Below, piece by piece: positions 45,459 to 57,800 of a stretch of DNA of 64,000 bases. Location of the stretch: positions 48,717,346 to 48,781,345 of the forward strand of contig NC_087064.1 in NCBI RefSeq assembly GCF_963678635.1, read 5' to 3'. The stretch is from Symsagittifera roscoffensis. Its lineage: Eukaryota; Xenacoelomorpha; Acoela; Convolutidae. Numbering within the stretch: position 1 is the first letter of the stretch; each line of letters begins with the position of its first letter. The position numbers and the translations under genes were made by a program. The notes beneath the pieces were generated by a model that worked only from the letters and a program-made list of their open reading frames with translations, searched no databases and was not told where the DNA came from.

Positions 45459-46499
45459 TTTAGATTACCGCACTCATTCCTTTCAACCTTCACATTTCTG
45501 TAAAAACATGCTGAAAATAACCTCGATCAATTTCAGTTCAAATTCAGCCAATAGAAAGCGTTCAAATTGTCACCTTTATATCTCTAACACAAACTTATTT
45601 AGCCGATCGAAATAATCTCCAGGCATATCTATAACTATAACTTTACAACCTCCAGGTCAAAATTAAGCAACTTGCTAAAACTTGACAACTAAAGTAATCA
45701 CTATTTCAATATTATAACCCTCCCCTTTCAGATTATGCAAAAATCAACAATATTTTCCCAATTCAGACCTCAAAAATTCCCTAACCAAAAATGGCAAATT
45801 AGACTAAAGTAAAAAAGATCCATGATCATTTGGCCTAAAGTACAAATATTTCAAAGATACCCCCATTTATTCAACAAATGAAAACAATACTAAGAAGACC
45901 TCCCAAACACCAAGAAAATAGCCCTCAACAATTTTTCACGAAACTCAACCCACTTGTCAAAAAATCAATAAATAATCCGACCACACTTGAATTTCGCCTC
46001 AAAACTTTGAAAAATATTCGACGGACGAATCATTTCTTAAACGCTTCTTTCCATAACAGTTGATCACATAAAACAAAAACTTCTAAACCTCTTCACAAAA
46101 TTTTTCTATCTATTTAAATTTTTGATATACTTTTTCTTTGAATTTTTTGAATCTCAAATAATAATTTCTATAATTTTTTGCAATCTTTTTTTAATTTTCT
46201 ACTCCCTATTTGAAATATATCTCCAACTCTCCCTAATCCTCGACCACATCTACAGGTACGAATATATGTAATCTATCTAGATGATACGAACTATTTTCAG
46301 TCGAACAGATATTTTTCTTTTATTCATAATTTTCCTCACATTTTAAATCTCCCTCATCATGACATTGTGCAAATGTATAAAATAGGCAGTAGGCACTTTT
46401 TATTGAAGTATCAAGAAAATTGATTATTTTTATTGAATATTATAATAAACACAAATTTTCCAGTAAAAACTAAAAATTCAGATAACTTTCCAAAATTGC
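45459..46499 (+). other. Non-coding spacer between pol and the downstream genes
   Basis: About 1 kb without recognisable coding sequence. GTAAAATAGGCAGTAGGCAC and nearby pyrimidine runs could include a splice acceptor for the downstream ORFs, but this cannot be shown from sequence. Confidence 0.4.
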
Positions 46500-47584
46500 T
46501 AATCAACCACCACCAAACCAGCCCCCACCAACCACATCCCAAGAAAGTCAAATAACACCTACAACTAAAAACAATCCCCAATCATCAACACGTATTTCTT
46601 TTCAAGACAACCCATACACTTTTGAAGAACGACACGCACGCTTATCAGAACCACTAGAACAAGTTCACCGACGAGCATCTTTAAGTGAACCAACATAAAA
46701 CTTAAATCCCAACTTGCAACAAGACCTCAATAGAGTCAGACACATTAGCCAAAATCAAAATACATTTGAGATACATAGACAGATTATACATCCGCGAAGA
46801 AGTTCATTTTGATATACCCCAATCACCAACACCAACTACCTCAGAACTCTCAAGCAGTACACTACCAGAAACTCCCACAATTTTTTCACATATAGCACCT
46901 CAAATATACCCTCAGACTACCTAGGTTCAACCCCCACATCACAACAAATCCGAGAAAACCCTTTTATTCCCCCAGACACCACAGAAAGACCACCATATTG
47001 GACAACAAACTCATTAACACAAGGTGAACCGAACATAGTAAATGAACCAATAGGATATTTCTTCTGATACAACGTTATCATCATTACCAGAAACACTCTC
47101 GCTTCCGTCAACACCATCAATAAAACAAGTCTCACCGACACCTTTTCCTTTAAATTATCCAAACAATCTCGACGCTAGATACCGAGAACAATCATCGTCA
47201 AATATCCCTTTACGATTATATTGGAATACTTTCGTAGCACCTCCCCCACTATTTGGACAACATCAAGAAAGTAACCGACTCCATAGTTGGGCACTTAATA
47301 GACTAAAATATAGACAAGATATCCACGACGATATCCGAGAACATAATATTCAAATACTTCAACAAAACAGTCTCCAATTAAAATTTGAAATCACAGTCAA
47401 ACTCAAAAATATTGTTCAACACCCTTTTTCCCTAAGTCCGCCAAACACAACAGCTCAATCACTACCTCCTCCATTTATAACAACTGAAGTAATATATAAA
47501 TACGATAGATATACCAAAAACACAATTGGATATATCACATTTTATAACCCATACTCCGGATTATCATACACATGTATATTTTAA
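46500..47584 (+). pseudogene. ORF-A: unassigned Ser/Thr/Pro-rich protein, overlaps env start
   Basis: Decayed coding sequence upstream of the env-like gene. Early parts are Pro/Gln/Thr-rich (46500-46700; TERPPYWTTNSLTQGEPN at about 46981 in one frame). From 47054 a second frame is open to a TAA at 47582-47584. It reads DISSDTTLSSLPETLSLP, then a more ordered part with LRLYWNTFVAPPPLFGQ, LNRLKYRQDIHDDIREHN and IGYITFYNPYSGLSY. Its end overlaps the env ATG (47572) by 13 nt in a different frame, a compact viral-like arrangement. No domain recognised. Confidence 0.55.
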
Positions 47585-49969
47585 AGATATTTACGTTTCA
47601 ACACATTTTTTTTTTGATTTTTTCCGAACAACATACAAATCCATCCCCTCGTACAGGACCTCAGGATTTGTTAGTAACACACTATGATTGTGAAGAAAAC
47701 GAACAAAAAACACTACACAAATACGCTATAAATCAAGTCAACCAATGCGAACCCGAACCACAAGCCATAGAAACAACAAGTATAGTAGCCACACTATACT
47801 CAAAAGCCCGATCAACACTATAAACAGGATACAAATTTACAGCAACATTTTCCGAAAAGAAAGTACATTGCTCGCAAGTCTCAAACGGAAATAAAAACCG
47901 ACTAGACCACGAATCCTTCTATCAAAGTAATATAGAAAGATTATTACATCTTAGCCCTCAAGACTGTAAGAATGAACTTAGACGACTAAACTTAACACAA
48001 AACAACGGAATGAATAGAAAACTTGTAAATTTTCAAGTTTTCCCAGACTTAGCACATCAAGCAGAACTTGAAAAACACCAAGGTCACATTAGACTAGACA
48101 GAAACTTCCCCTTTCATGGAACACACGGAAGATTGATATACGATCTAAATGATAAACACTGGGTACCACATATAGGTATCAATAATCCCTCAAATTGCCA
48201 AGCAGATACAAAAAATAAGGATATCAAGAAATAAAGTTTTTTGACTGGAAAAGTACAACTAACACGAGATTTAAAAGACGATACAATTCTTTACCAAGGC
48301 ATCCGACTTCCTTGCAAAAATGACCAAGGATATTGCGATCCTACAACACCACACAAGCAACCATTGTATGGTTTCCTGAAGAAACATGCACAGTTTTTCA
48401 AGTCGCAAAAATACACGCTAGAATGATTAAATTTCACCAAAAACATTTTATTGAATCAAATCCATTTGAAGAAGTCAATCTTGATCAAATCAGAAGCGAT
48501 AACGCCAAATTTAGAAACCTCCACAATATAGAGAATAAACTAACACGATTTCAAATATACCCGGAAACAGAACTAGCATGTAAATATAAAAAACCGAATT
48601 ACAAAACACAGTACTCAGAAGTCCTGGTTGAATACGAACACAGTTTCGACATGAATACAGGAAATCTAATTGTAGACCCCATGGCCACATTCCATTCACC
48701 TACCGACGGCAACCCTTATGTTTCAGTAAAATTTCAGAAAAACATAGGAAGAATAGGTGAAAAATTAAAACCACAAGACGCCGATAGTACACGGTTACAA
48801 GAACTATCACTCATGAACCGCACATATTTTGGCGCAATTCACTATGATATACATTTAGACATGAAACTAGATTACACAAAAAGCAGAATTTCTCAAGAAA
48901 TGTCACTCTCAGAATTAGAAACACTACACCAATTATGTGAACTCGAAAGAACACAAATTCTACAGTCACTAGCACTAGCAGTTCTCAAAATACCATATGC
49001 AGGATATTTGTTATCCGGAAATAAATCAAATTTTATTGATTATGTAAGGAAACATTTTATGGTATTACACTTGTACCAAAAAGTATCACCCTTATACGTT
49101 TTTGAAGATAAAAGATGTTATAACAGAATCCCCATATTCTACAAAAATAAAGTATATTTTTTTGATACACTCTCAAGACGAACATATGTTTGGGACACAG
49201 CAGTACCATGTGGATCAGAAAATAGCCACAACTTTAAAAAATCAAATCCCGACGAAGTTAAATACTATCTACTAACACCGTACCCGACATTAATGCCACC
49301 ATTAAAAAAAAGTTTTCACCTTAAAGCGTTCGAGCTATAGCCCGCAATCCAAATATCGATTCACAATCGATAGGTATATATTCTAAATCCCATATACAAC
49401 ATCACATTAGAACACAACAGTTTCAAGAACAACTAACACAAATGGACACAATACAACGACAATCAATAGACCAAAATTTAAGAAAACTTGCAGAAACAGC
49501 AGGATTTTCAGATAATTACGCACAAGATTACAGCGGATATTTTAAAGACATCAAAGATTACATATATTTAAACGGTGAAAAATATCGACCACAAGATATA
49601 TCACCAATCAATATCTTTAGTTTTGTAAATCTCAAAAACGAAGTTCTAGCCTTTCTAGGATAGCCATATTACATCTTAGAAAGATTGACTATCTTATACG
49701 CAATGTTTAATTTTATTGGATTGCTTTTCTCATTACTAAAAGAAATCCATAACACATGCGCTTTACATACACAAGTGAACCGACAAGCCAGCGTAGCACG
49801 CATATTATTTGCAGGATTTTTTGGAATATTTTCATCGTCAATAAATAAAATCCTCCTAGATGCACAAATTAAAGAATACAATACAAAACTATCAACAAAT
49901 CCCAACACATACGATGACTCAAATAATAAAACAAACACATTACCGACGGCAACCCCATTTGCCAAATAA
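47572..49969 (+). pseudogene. Env-like glycoprotein gene, degraded
   Basis: The ATG at 47572 is followed by a hydrophobic signal-peptide-like start (MYILKIFTFQHIFFLIF). A Cys-containing ectodomain-like sequence comes next, then a helical Gln-rich stretch (about 49440-49500) and two hydrophobic segments near the C-terminus (about 49694-49750 and 49795-49857). This layout fits a membrane fusion glycoprotein acquired by an LTR element. The gene is broken by stops at 47821, 48232, 49338 and 49661 and a frame change at about 48330-48430. The largest open block is 48333-49340. I could not assign it to a named viral glycoprotein family. Confidence 0.6.
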
Positions 49970-50356
49970 TCATCCATTATCTTTAGTCTCACGAAATTTC
50001 CGAAACTTAGCAATCACGAACCCCCCAAGCTTAAGACCCAGTCACATACGAAGCCCCATCCAACATATAGTGACATAACACCCACCAGTTGACGACACAA
50101 ACGAACAAACATTGAACAGCCCCATACCACCACTTTTCAGTCTCAAAATAATCATTTTTTAGCCAACGATGAGCAGACAAATTGGATCACTCCACCGATC
50201 AAACTCCCACCCTGCCAACCTCCAAAACCCACTCCCTATTATCCCACTTTTTGCTTTTCCGCCACCTGATTCACCACAAGCTAACACATCATCAGGCATG
50301 AATTCTGACACTAGCTCAGAAATCACAATTTATACAACAATTTCACAATTCAATAA
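49970..50356 (+). other. Short spacer between env-like gene and ORF-B
   Basis: A/C-rich sequence. Open frames here are short and Ser/Pro-rich (for example from 50169) and may be the broken N-terminus of ORF-B. Confidence 0.4.
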
Positions 50357-51973
50357 TTCTGATATTAAAACCCCGACGAATTCGCCGATTCAGAACCATC
50401 CCCTTCTACACATACCCCGACCAGCTCAACAACCTCCTTATCAAAACCCCCTTTCGAACCTATACGCTCCCATACCCAACATACATCCCCTCACACTCCT
50501 TCTCAAGTAACCCCAACCTACTCCCCATTTAATAATGACCGCTCCGCCAACAACTCCCCAGATAATATCCAAATTTCCGAAGAACTAGATAATTTTATAA
50601 CACTCCAATAACAATTTCTATCTCCCCACACCCTAACTATTCACCAATTATCATCAACAATAACATCATCAAATCCACCAACACCTACAACAGTTTCAGA
50701 TTAGAATCCATCATTAGCTCATTCATCCACTTCAACAGAATCATCCAAAAGTACTAACCGTGCTTATAGAACTTTTAAACGTAAATTCCCAAATCACCCA
50801 TTCCCATCCAAACCCGGAACCACCCGAGAATATATCAACCATCCAGACCACACCAATACTACAAATTTTCTCCAAATAACCCTACCTTTATTTCCTCAAT
50901 ATACACTAAACCAATCCGACCCTAACCCTGAACCACATCACTTTGTAAATGAACATGTATTAATACCCACACTTCATTGGACAGTTTATTATAATTTCAC
51001 TAACCCCCTTACGCTACCACTTTATAACACCAATACCGATATTGAAAGAAATAAGGACGAATTATTCAGATTAAACACAGCGCTCACTCCCCGACAATTT
51101 ACATACGTAGGATATAAAAAAATACTAAAAACATTCACAGCACCCCGCGCTAACGACTACTCAATTAAATATTACGATCATAACATCATCAGATCTAATC
51201 AAGACCAATTTCTTGACGACGATAAATTCGCTAATCCACAAATCACAGAAAATTTTTGCAGTAAATCATCATACATATTCACACTTAACATACTTGATAA
51301 AAAGCATGATCACATTATTTCAGAAGCACTATCAGACATCCAATCATATGAAACATTTCATGAAAAATTTCAAACATTTTCACTAACCTTTCACTTCCTG
51401 ACACCAAAAGAACGCGATTTGCACTGCTCACACGGCATCATGTTGAGAACTAAGCAAACACATACTTATACTTACTATCCCTTTATCCTAAATCATTTTC
51501 ATTTACACACACCATCACAACAACCTCACCACAGACTTCAATTCATTAATTCCAAATACAGCTCACCGTTTTTCCTAAACTTCACGTATTGCATTAAAAA
51601 TACTAACTTTCAAGGCATCCTCCGAAATTATGATCCCATCACTCAAATGTATATACTTTGTCCCCTCACGAAGACCTTCAACGACGAAGAATCTCGACCC
51701 CTCATCATTCCGCATGAATATATTCAATCTATAGAAACACCCGTTATAGAATTCATCCACAACACTAAATATAATCATAAAATTTATAATCTAATCCAGA
51801 ACACACCTCATGAATTTTCAGTAGGCACCAAAGAACTAAACACCATCAAAGCACTTCAATTGCTTTGGCCACTGTTGCAAACTAAAAACATAATACGCAT
51901 ACTAGCAAAACTACTAACTACCTCAGACGCCATTCACGACATTTTTCCACACGGCTTTTTCCCCGACGACTAA
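50357..51973 (+). CDS. ORF-B: unassigned protein with long uninterrupted frame and no ATG
   Basis: From 50705 to the TAA at 51971-51973 one frame is open for 422 codons, but it has no ATG near its start. The same frame extends up to about 50357 with only two stops (about 50612 and 50702). The N-terminal part is Ser/Thr/Pro-rich (STHTPTSSTTSLSKPPFEP). The remainder looks globular, for example HWTVYYNFTNPLTLPLYN and LQLLWPLLQTKNIIRILAKL. A stretch reading FQGILRNYDPITQMYIL at about 51610 loosely resembles an Sm1 motif, which may be coincidence. Function unknown; it is downstream of env and before the 3' UTR. Confidence 0.6.
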
Positions 51974-53560
51974 AGGTAACTATGAATTTAATAATTTTCA
52001 AACTAACTAATTCAAAATAAAACTAAACATTTTATTCAGTAATTTGCATTTTCTTTAGTCTTCACAACGCGATCACCTTCAAAACAAGAAAAGATAAATA
52101 AAAATATAAACTCTGTTATCCATTTTAAACTTTATTAAACCAATAGCACTAAATGATGCAGTAAAAGTCAATTCAAAATAATAAATTCATTTATAAATTC
52201 TTTCCCCAAATGTAGTAAAATTAAATACGATGAAAATCAATTTATACCTTTCAATCAGTAGCAGTAAAATTTAGTCTTAAAGCAGTAAATTCATTCAAAT
52301 GAAATGCAGTACTAACTTTTTCTATAACTTCTGTTCAAACACACAGAAATTCTATCCACAATCGCACAGCTCGCCCACAAAGAATTGTTTATATTAATGA
52401 ATTCAAAATTTGAGTTTGCACTAACAACGACTCAAACAAGCAATAACAAGTTTCCTCTTTTCCTTTAACCCGCTTGGAATGGAATTATATAATAACCAAA
52501 CTAACCAACGCAGCTTACTAAACGCCATAAACCATAAACTAACAGTAAGACTACGAAAAGAAAACCCACGGTTCCCAAACCGGATTAAACCAGCTTAAAA
52601 CTGGATAATTTATTCTTTTGAAGACTATTACCAAGTCTAAAAAGGAAACAATAAAACACCAAAAAGTCACAAGACAAACCCAAATCAAAAATAATTTGAT
52701 TTTTGAGAAAAGGACACAACCAACGAAACAAAAGGAAAACAAACAAATAAAATAACAAAAAAGTTAACACAAAACAGGACCCCTTAAAAAACCAGCACGA
52801 AATCATACTATCCTTCCTGGCCTAACCCACCAGAGAGAACGTCCTGAGCATGCTCTGTAGCCGGCCTAACCCACCGTGCTACATCAACGCTTTGTGACCA
52901 CATCACTATTTTTGCCAAGAGGTACTCAAGTGTGAGTAACTCTTAAAAATAACTGAACTAAAACTAAAACGCTTTTGCGAAAACAATTAATCAAAATCAT
53001 TAGTAAAAAATAGAACCAACAAAATTTTATAAAATGTAAATTATAATATGCAGTACATAGATCACGAACGAACACAAGAACGAGCATCCAAAGACTGGAC
53101 GACCCCATCACACTCAATCTACAGAACGGCTAAATACAACTGACATGCCGATCACAATCACGACTCATAAAGGATTTAGAGTACGACTTGACTTCGCAGA
53201 AAAGGACTCCATTGAATCAGACCAATGACCACCTCGATGTTCAAGTATACGTACATATCCGAGTTACAAGGCATCCCCTCCAAACACGATCTTCACGCCA
53301 TTCCCAAACCAGATCGAAACACAGTTCTACACGACCAATCAAGAACAGACGATCATAACAAACCATCTTGAAATCAGATTGATTTCTTTGACAGTCAAAG
53401 TCTTTGTCAAACGATAACTAATAACTTCCAATCGATGACTCCAACTTCCTGGAGCTTTCTTGTCCAAGAACAAAACAGGAAATGATGCTCGTCAAACAAC
53501 AACGACCAACATCCACCCTTCATTACAGATAGAAGATCTAAGATTCAAAACTCTGTAAAC
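51974..53560 (+). other. 3' untranslated region of the giant element
   Basis: About 1.6 kb non-coding. It includes a cluster of GCAGTAAA-like words (52160-52310) and two GGCCTAACCCACC copies (about 52820 and 52863) around an AGCATGCT palindrome. No gene recognised. Confidence 0.55.
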
Positions 53561-53570
53561 CCCGGATGGG
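53561..53570 (+). promoter_or_regulatory. Polypurine-like tract before the 3' LTR
   Basis: CCCGGATGGG directly precedes the LTR TGGAACC. The position fits the plus-strand primer. It is interrupted by a T, so functionality is uncertain. Confidence 0.5.
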
Positions 53571-53980
53571 TGGAACCAGATATAAACTATATTTATTCTT
53601 TGGTTATAAATTGGATATTTTATCATTATAAAATATTTAATATTAACCAATCACGATCCATCTAACTAACAAACCACTTATTTGTAAATGCTGAAATTAT
53701 TTGTAATTTCAGCACCAGAGAGATTTGAATTTAACTTAGAAATTAATTACCTCTCCCAGAGAACTTCAGCAATCGCAATAAGCCAGTATACTCTAGATCT
53801 ATTGAGCCTAGCAGAGACTAGTTAAACACCCTGAGACTAGTAGATATAAGAGTAAGATTAGGATCGGTATTAGACTAAGAATTTGCACGAATCTATCCGG
53901 CCGAAAATAAGATAGCGCGACGAGCAGACGGTGTACCGTATCCGAAATTACTCTATGAGTTACACCTCAAAAATAACTCA
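53571..53980 (+). repeat. 3' LTR of the giant element (410 bp)
   Basis: TGGAACCAG to AATAACTCA, colinear with 34439-34847. About 15 differences are seen by eye, including a small block change near the CTGAAATTA region. Confidence 0.92.
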
Positions 53981-55600
53981 TTCTACAAGTGCAAAAAAAA
54001 ATAATTAACGATATTGTAAATGCGTTGAAAAATAATTATTCACTAAAGCTGATGCATCACAGTACAAAGTTTTGCCAATAACTTGAAAAATATTCTGTAG
54101 CAGAAAACTTTACTTTTGTGTCGCCTTAAGTTTGTTCCAACAACTGCACTAATATTGTAATAGCAATCAATTTTGAAAATTATTCAAACTTCGCAATTAA
54201 TGAGTTTCCGATAAAAATCATTCAAAGGATTGCAATTAGTTCTAACCAATTAGTTTTGACAACCCTACTCAACAAAAATTGTTGAAAACCTTTTTGGTTA
54301 AAGAGCCAAAATGTCCATAAGTTTACCAATGATTTCAGTTCCTGGAAATTGCATTTTTTTCTAATTTAGGGAGAGATGCTGAATTAGAAAACTACCAACG
54401 GCGAATTTACAGGACTACTGTGCATGATGCTTTTGGTCGCTGATTTTCTCGAAAACAAAAATTCTGAGTGGCATAAAGTATTTGACTTAACAACTGCTTT
54501 TCAGGTCATCATTGACTAAAAACGACTGGGTCAGGCGGATGCCCTCTCCTCAGACATTTGACATCCATATTTGGCAAAAATACCCAAAACATTTTTTCTA
54601 AAAGCATCTTTGGTGGCAATATATAGTAGAATAATAATTGAGGAGAGCCCGTGGAAAAAACCCAATTTTTGGTCAAAACCTTGCAAAAACTGCAAAAAAA
54701 TTTTTTTATTTTCCTGTTTTTTTTTTAAATCTTTGGCTGTGACGCAGAAAATTTTCTAAAAGTTTCGTTTTTTTAAGTATTTTTTGAAAGCTCAGTAATT
54801 AGGTTTGATGAACCTGAAAAATAGGTCAGCAAAATTAGATCCGCCCGTAAGTTTGAGCGCTAATATATTCAATTTCTGCGCAAAATACTTATTTTATTGA
54901 TGAAATTGGTAGAAACAGAAGTTCTGTCACTGAAAAAAGGGCTGTATCACAAATATCGGGTTATAAGAAAGAGCTTCATACAAGATAGGAAATCGCCTCA
55001 TATAAAAAATCTAAAACCTAATGCATCATTAAGCACTTAATTGTTTTGTGTGTAATATGAACCACTTATTAGAATTTTCCTATAAATTTTTCCTTAGGTT
55101 TTCATTTTTGTATCTGATTGCTTAAATGAGTCAAACGGTTTATCGTAAATTCTTTTTTCAGCTCAAGAAGAGACCATCGTAGACATGAGAAGTATGTTAT
55201 TCAGTCCGGCTTTCACAAAATACAACATACGGTTTTGAACGTATAGTAAGGCCGCTTTTTTAAACAGACTTAACTTCCCAAGTTGCTGTGTGCTTTGAAT
55301 TTTAAGCCGTTTTCCTTCGCGCTGGTAATTATGCCCGTTGAAAAAGGCTCATTGCTTACATCAACGTTACTTTCCAATTTAATTGCGTATGCAAATTTCC
55401 AAGTCGTTTGTAGCATTTAATCTTCTTCATTTCAATCATAATGATATTTCATCCGCATATCAATTAATGCTGCGTTTGCGTTAGAGTAAAAAAACGATAT
55501 AGTGTTCCACTTTTCGAAGAAAGTTTGTATTATTTGTTCTCTGGGTGGTTTTTATTCCATGAAGATATTCTGTTCCTTGTTTTGAAGAAAGTTTGGATTA
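53981..55600. other. No feature recognised
   Basis: AT-rich. Short chance ORFs only. TTTTCGAAGAAAGTTTG near 55517 and TTTTGAAGAAAGTTTGG near 55580 resemble HR-family termini. Confidence 0.5.
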
Positions 55601-56130
55601 TTGTCCCGACTTTCGTAACAAAAGTAACGGAATATTTGTGCTCGGGTTGGGTTTTTTTTTCTCCAGACAAAATTCGACTTTTTAACTAGCCATTTTTGAC
55701 ATAATTTTTAAAATTCATTCGAAAGCTATTGCTGTCCTAAGCTTAAATTTGAAAAGATATTCCACCTGTGATGCTTTTTCGTAAAATTATGGGGGTTTAA
55801 AGATTGCTATTTTGGCTAGTTTGGCCAATTTGGGACAATTAACGCGCGATACATTTTGCGCTATTAACACGTAAGCGAGATTTAATTCGTCTTAGAAATC
55901 GTTCCAAATAGGTTGAAAGGAGTTTATTTGCCATAATTGATTCGTTACTAGAAGCAAAATCTATCACTTTGTACTTTATATGGCGTGTGGTGGATGACTT
56001 TCGCAAAAATCTCAAAATAAAAAAAATTCCTTTGTGCTTTTACATTTGATTTTTCAAGTTATTACTCCATAGACCTGAAAAGGCAGTCGGAACATTCAGG
56101 ACCTCTTCCTGATACAAGCAATCTTGTTCC
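55601..56130 (-). repeat. HR-family repeat, complete copy (530 bp)
   Basis: Reverse orientation. It begins CCCGACTTTCGTAACAAAAG on the plus strand and includes AATTAACGCGCGATACAT. It ends GAACATTCAGGACC, CTGATACAAGCAATCTTG. One hairpin arm is mutated (CAAAAG for CGAAAG). Confidence 0.8.
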
Positions 56131-56340
56131 AATTTTTGTCTCTCCAGACAAACTTTGTTTGTAACTAACAATTTATAGCGTTTTTCAAAAAATAATTGCA
56201 GCGCTCAATTTAAAAAGAATTTTTAAATGTCTGCTTTGTTTTTTATCTGCGCTTAAGTTTATAGAATGTTCAGTCCCTATAAAGTAAGCAGCAGATGGAA
56301 AAAATGGGACAGACTGGATTTTTTTCACTAATATAAAAAA

Positions 56341-56759
56341 GCTGCTCTTATCAGGGCGAAGCCCTGAATGTTTCGACTGCCTTTTAGGGTTTATGGAGTA
56401 ATGTTTGCTTTGAGAAAAATTGATGATTTAAAAAAAAAATTCAAAAGTTTTGCATTTAGTTGAGTATTAAAACGCTAATTAACATGCCTCAATTCAATTA
56501 AAAACGTTTTCTAGGACGAGTTAATTCTCCGCTCACGCATAAACAGCGGGAGGTTGACCAAATTGACACTCTTTAAATTCCCATAACTTTAAGACATGTA
56601 GTGGCAGGGGATTTTTTTAAATTTGAATTCAAGAAACAATATCTTTACCTGATATTATAAACTTTCGTCAAAAAATCCTAATTAAGAAAACAAAATTTCA
56701 CAGAAAAAAAACCCTACCGAGCACAAATTTTGCGTCGCTTTCTTCGAAAGTCGGAGCAG
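56341..56759 (+). repeat. HR-family repeat, shortened copy
   Basis: Hairpin TCAGGGC-GAA-GCCCTGA at 56351-56367 and terminal hairpin CTTTC-TT-CGAAAG followed by TCGGAGCAG. The central palindrome is largely lost (AAACAGCGGGAGG). Confidence 0.8.
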
Positions 56760-57800
56760 TTCAAATTATGACATCTAACGCGCAGTTACTTTTGTAGTGA
56801 AGCATAAGCGACAATTTAACCTTTCCGAATTAAGTTGAGGCCAGCAATAAGCTCTTGCTAATACGTTTTTAGCTGCAAATTTGATCATTTTTCTCGGTTT
56901 TTTATCTATTATTTTTAAACTTTTTTTATAGATTAATAGATTTATAGATTAATTTTAAATGACCTTAACAACGTTCAAAGTTCCGACCTGATAAGAGCAG
57001 TCTTGTTTTACTATACATTTTTCAAATGAGTTTTTGTACCGTTTGAAAAGTATTGACGTCTTAGCTTGGTAGTCGTTCCAATATTTGTTTTCCGTTTTAC
57101 CTATTTTCGGTATTAAAAAAAGATTTATTTACCAAAATTTTACTTTCTTTCAAATTTTTACCTACTTTTTTTAAATTGAAATATTTGTTGTTGTGGCTTG
57201 CAAAGAAATACGGAATTTTGTTGCTTGTGGTGTTTTTATTGCGCAATTAAACTTGGATGCTTTGACTTGTTACGAATCTTTTTCTAATTGAAAAATATAG
57301 TTCCCCTGAACTCAACTATTTAACAAGCGGATTTCACCTGTGATCAGTTATGGAGCGTCGAATTTTCCGATTTGGCCAATTTTGAACATTAAGCGCGCAA
57401 TAAGTTGTGTTTTTATTATACGCATGAGTGGCGATTTAAATCATTTCAAAATTAATTAATGCCAGTTGCTTTGTCTGATCAATAGTTTGGTTTAATCAAT
57501 ACGAATCTGCCAAATAGATCTCTTTGTTTTTTACATGGCGTGTAGCGGATAAGAATTGAATACAAGTTTTTCATTGATATCTACCTCTTTCTTGTTTTTT
57601 TTTTTCAATTTTCAAATTGTTGAAATGCTAATTTGGCCATGGACTTGGACTACTTTAATTTTTAAGATATCATCTATAACGCTAGAAGCGCAATGCGTAA
57701 ACACAAAATTTTGACGAAATTATTCCACACTCAAAACAACTCCAAATTGAGCAATGGTAAGCTAGTTAGTCAATTAAACTTCACGTAAGAGTAAAATTAA
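56760..57800 (-). repeat. HR-family fragments, reversed, and intervening sequence
   Basis: Matching blocks are CTAACGCGCAGTTAC (about 56779), GTTCCGACCTGATAAGAGCA (about 56980), and GATTTGGCCAATTTTGAAC with AAGCGCGCAATAAG (about 57372-57410). The remainder is AT-rich with no gene. Confidence 0.55.

Larger units (their letters stand above)
34439..53980 (+). mobile_element. Giant env-bearing Ty3/Gypsy-type LTR retrotransposon (19.5 kb)
   Basis: LTRs of 409 and 410 bp (about 15 mismatches by eye) begin TGGAACCAG and end AACTCA. A TGG primer site follows the 5' LTR after 2 nt, and a GGATGGG tract precedes the 3' LTR. Inside are gag, CCHC knuckle, protease, RT, RNase H and integrase, in Gypsy order. 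About 8 kb of extra sequence follows, with two unassigned ORFs and an env-like gene. Most Gypsy elements are 5-8 kb. Stops, frameshifts, a gag duplication and an integrase deletion show it is dead. I find no matching target duplication (ATCAT versus TTCTA). Confidence 0.9.

Noticed and set aside
34439-53980. Target-site duplication for the giant element
   Set aside because: The bases outside the LTRs (ATCAT and TTCTA) do not match; either the flank mutated or the element was rearranged.
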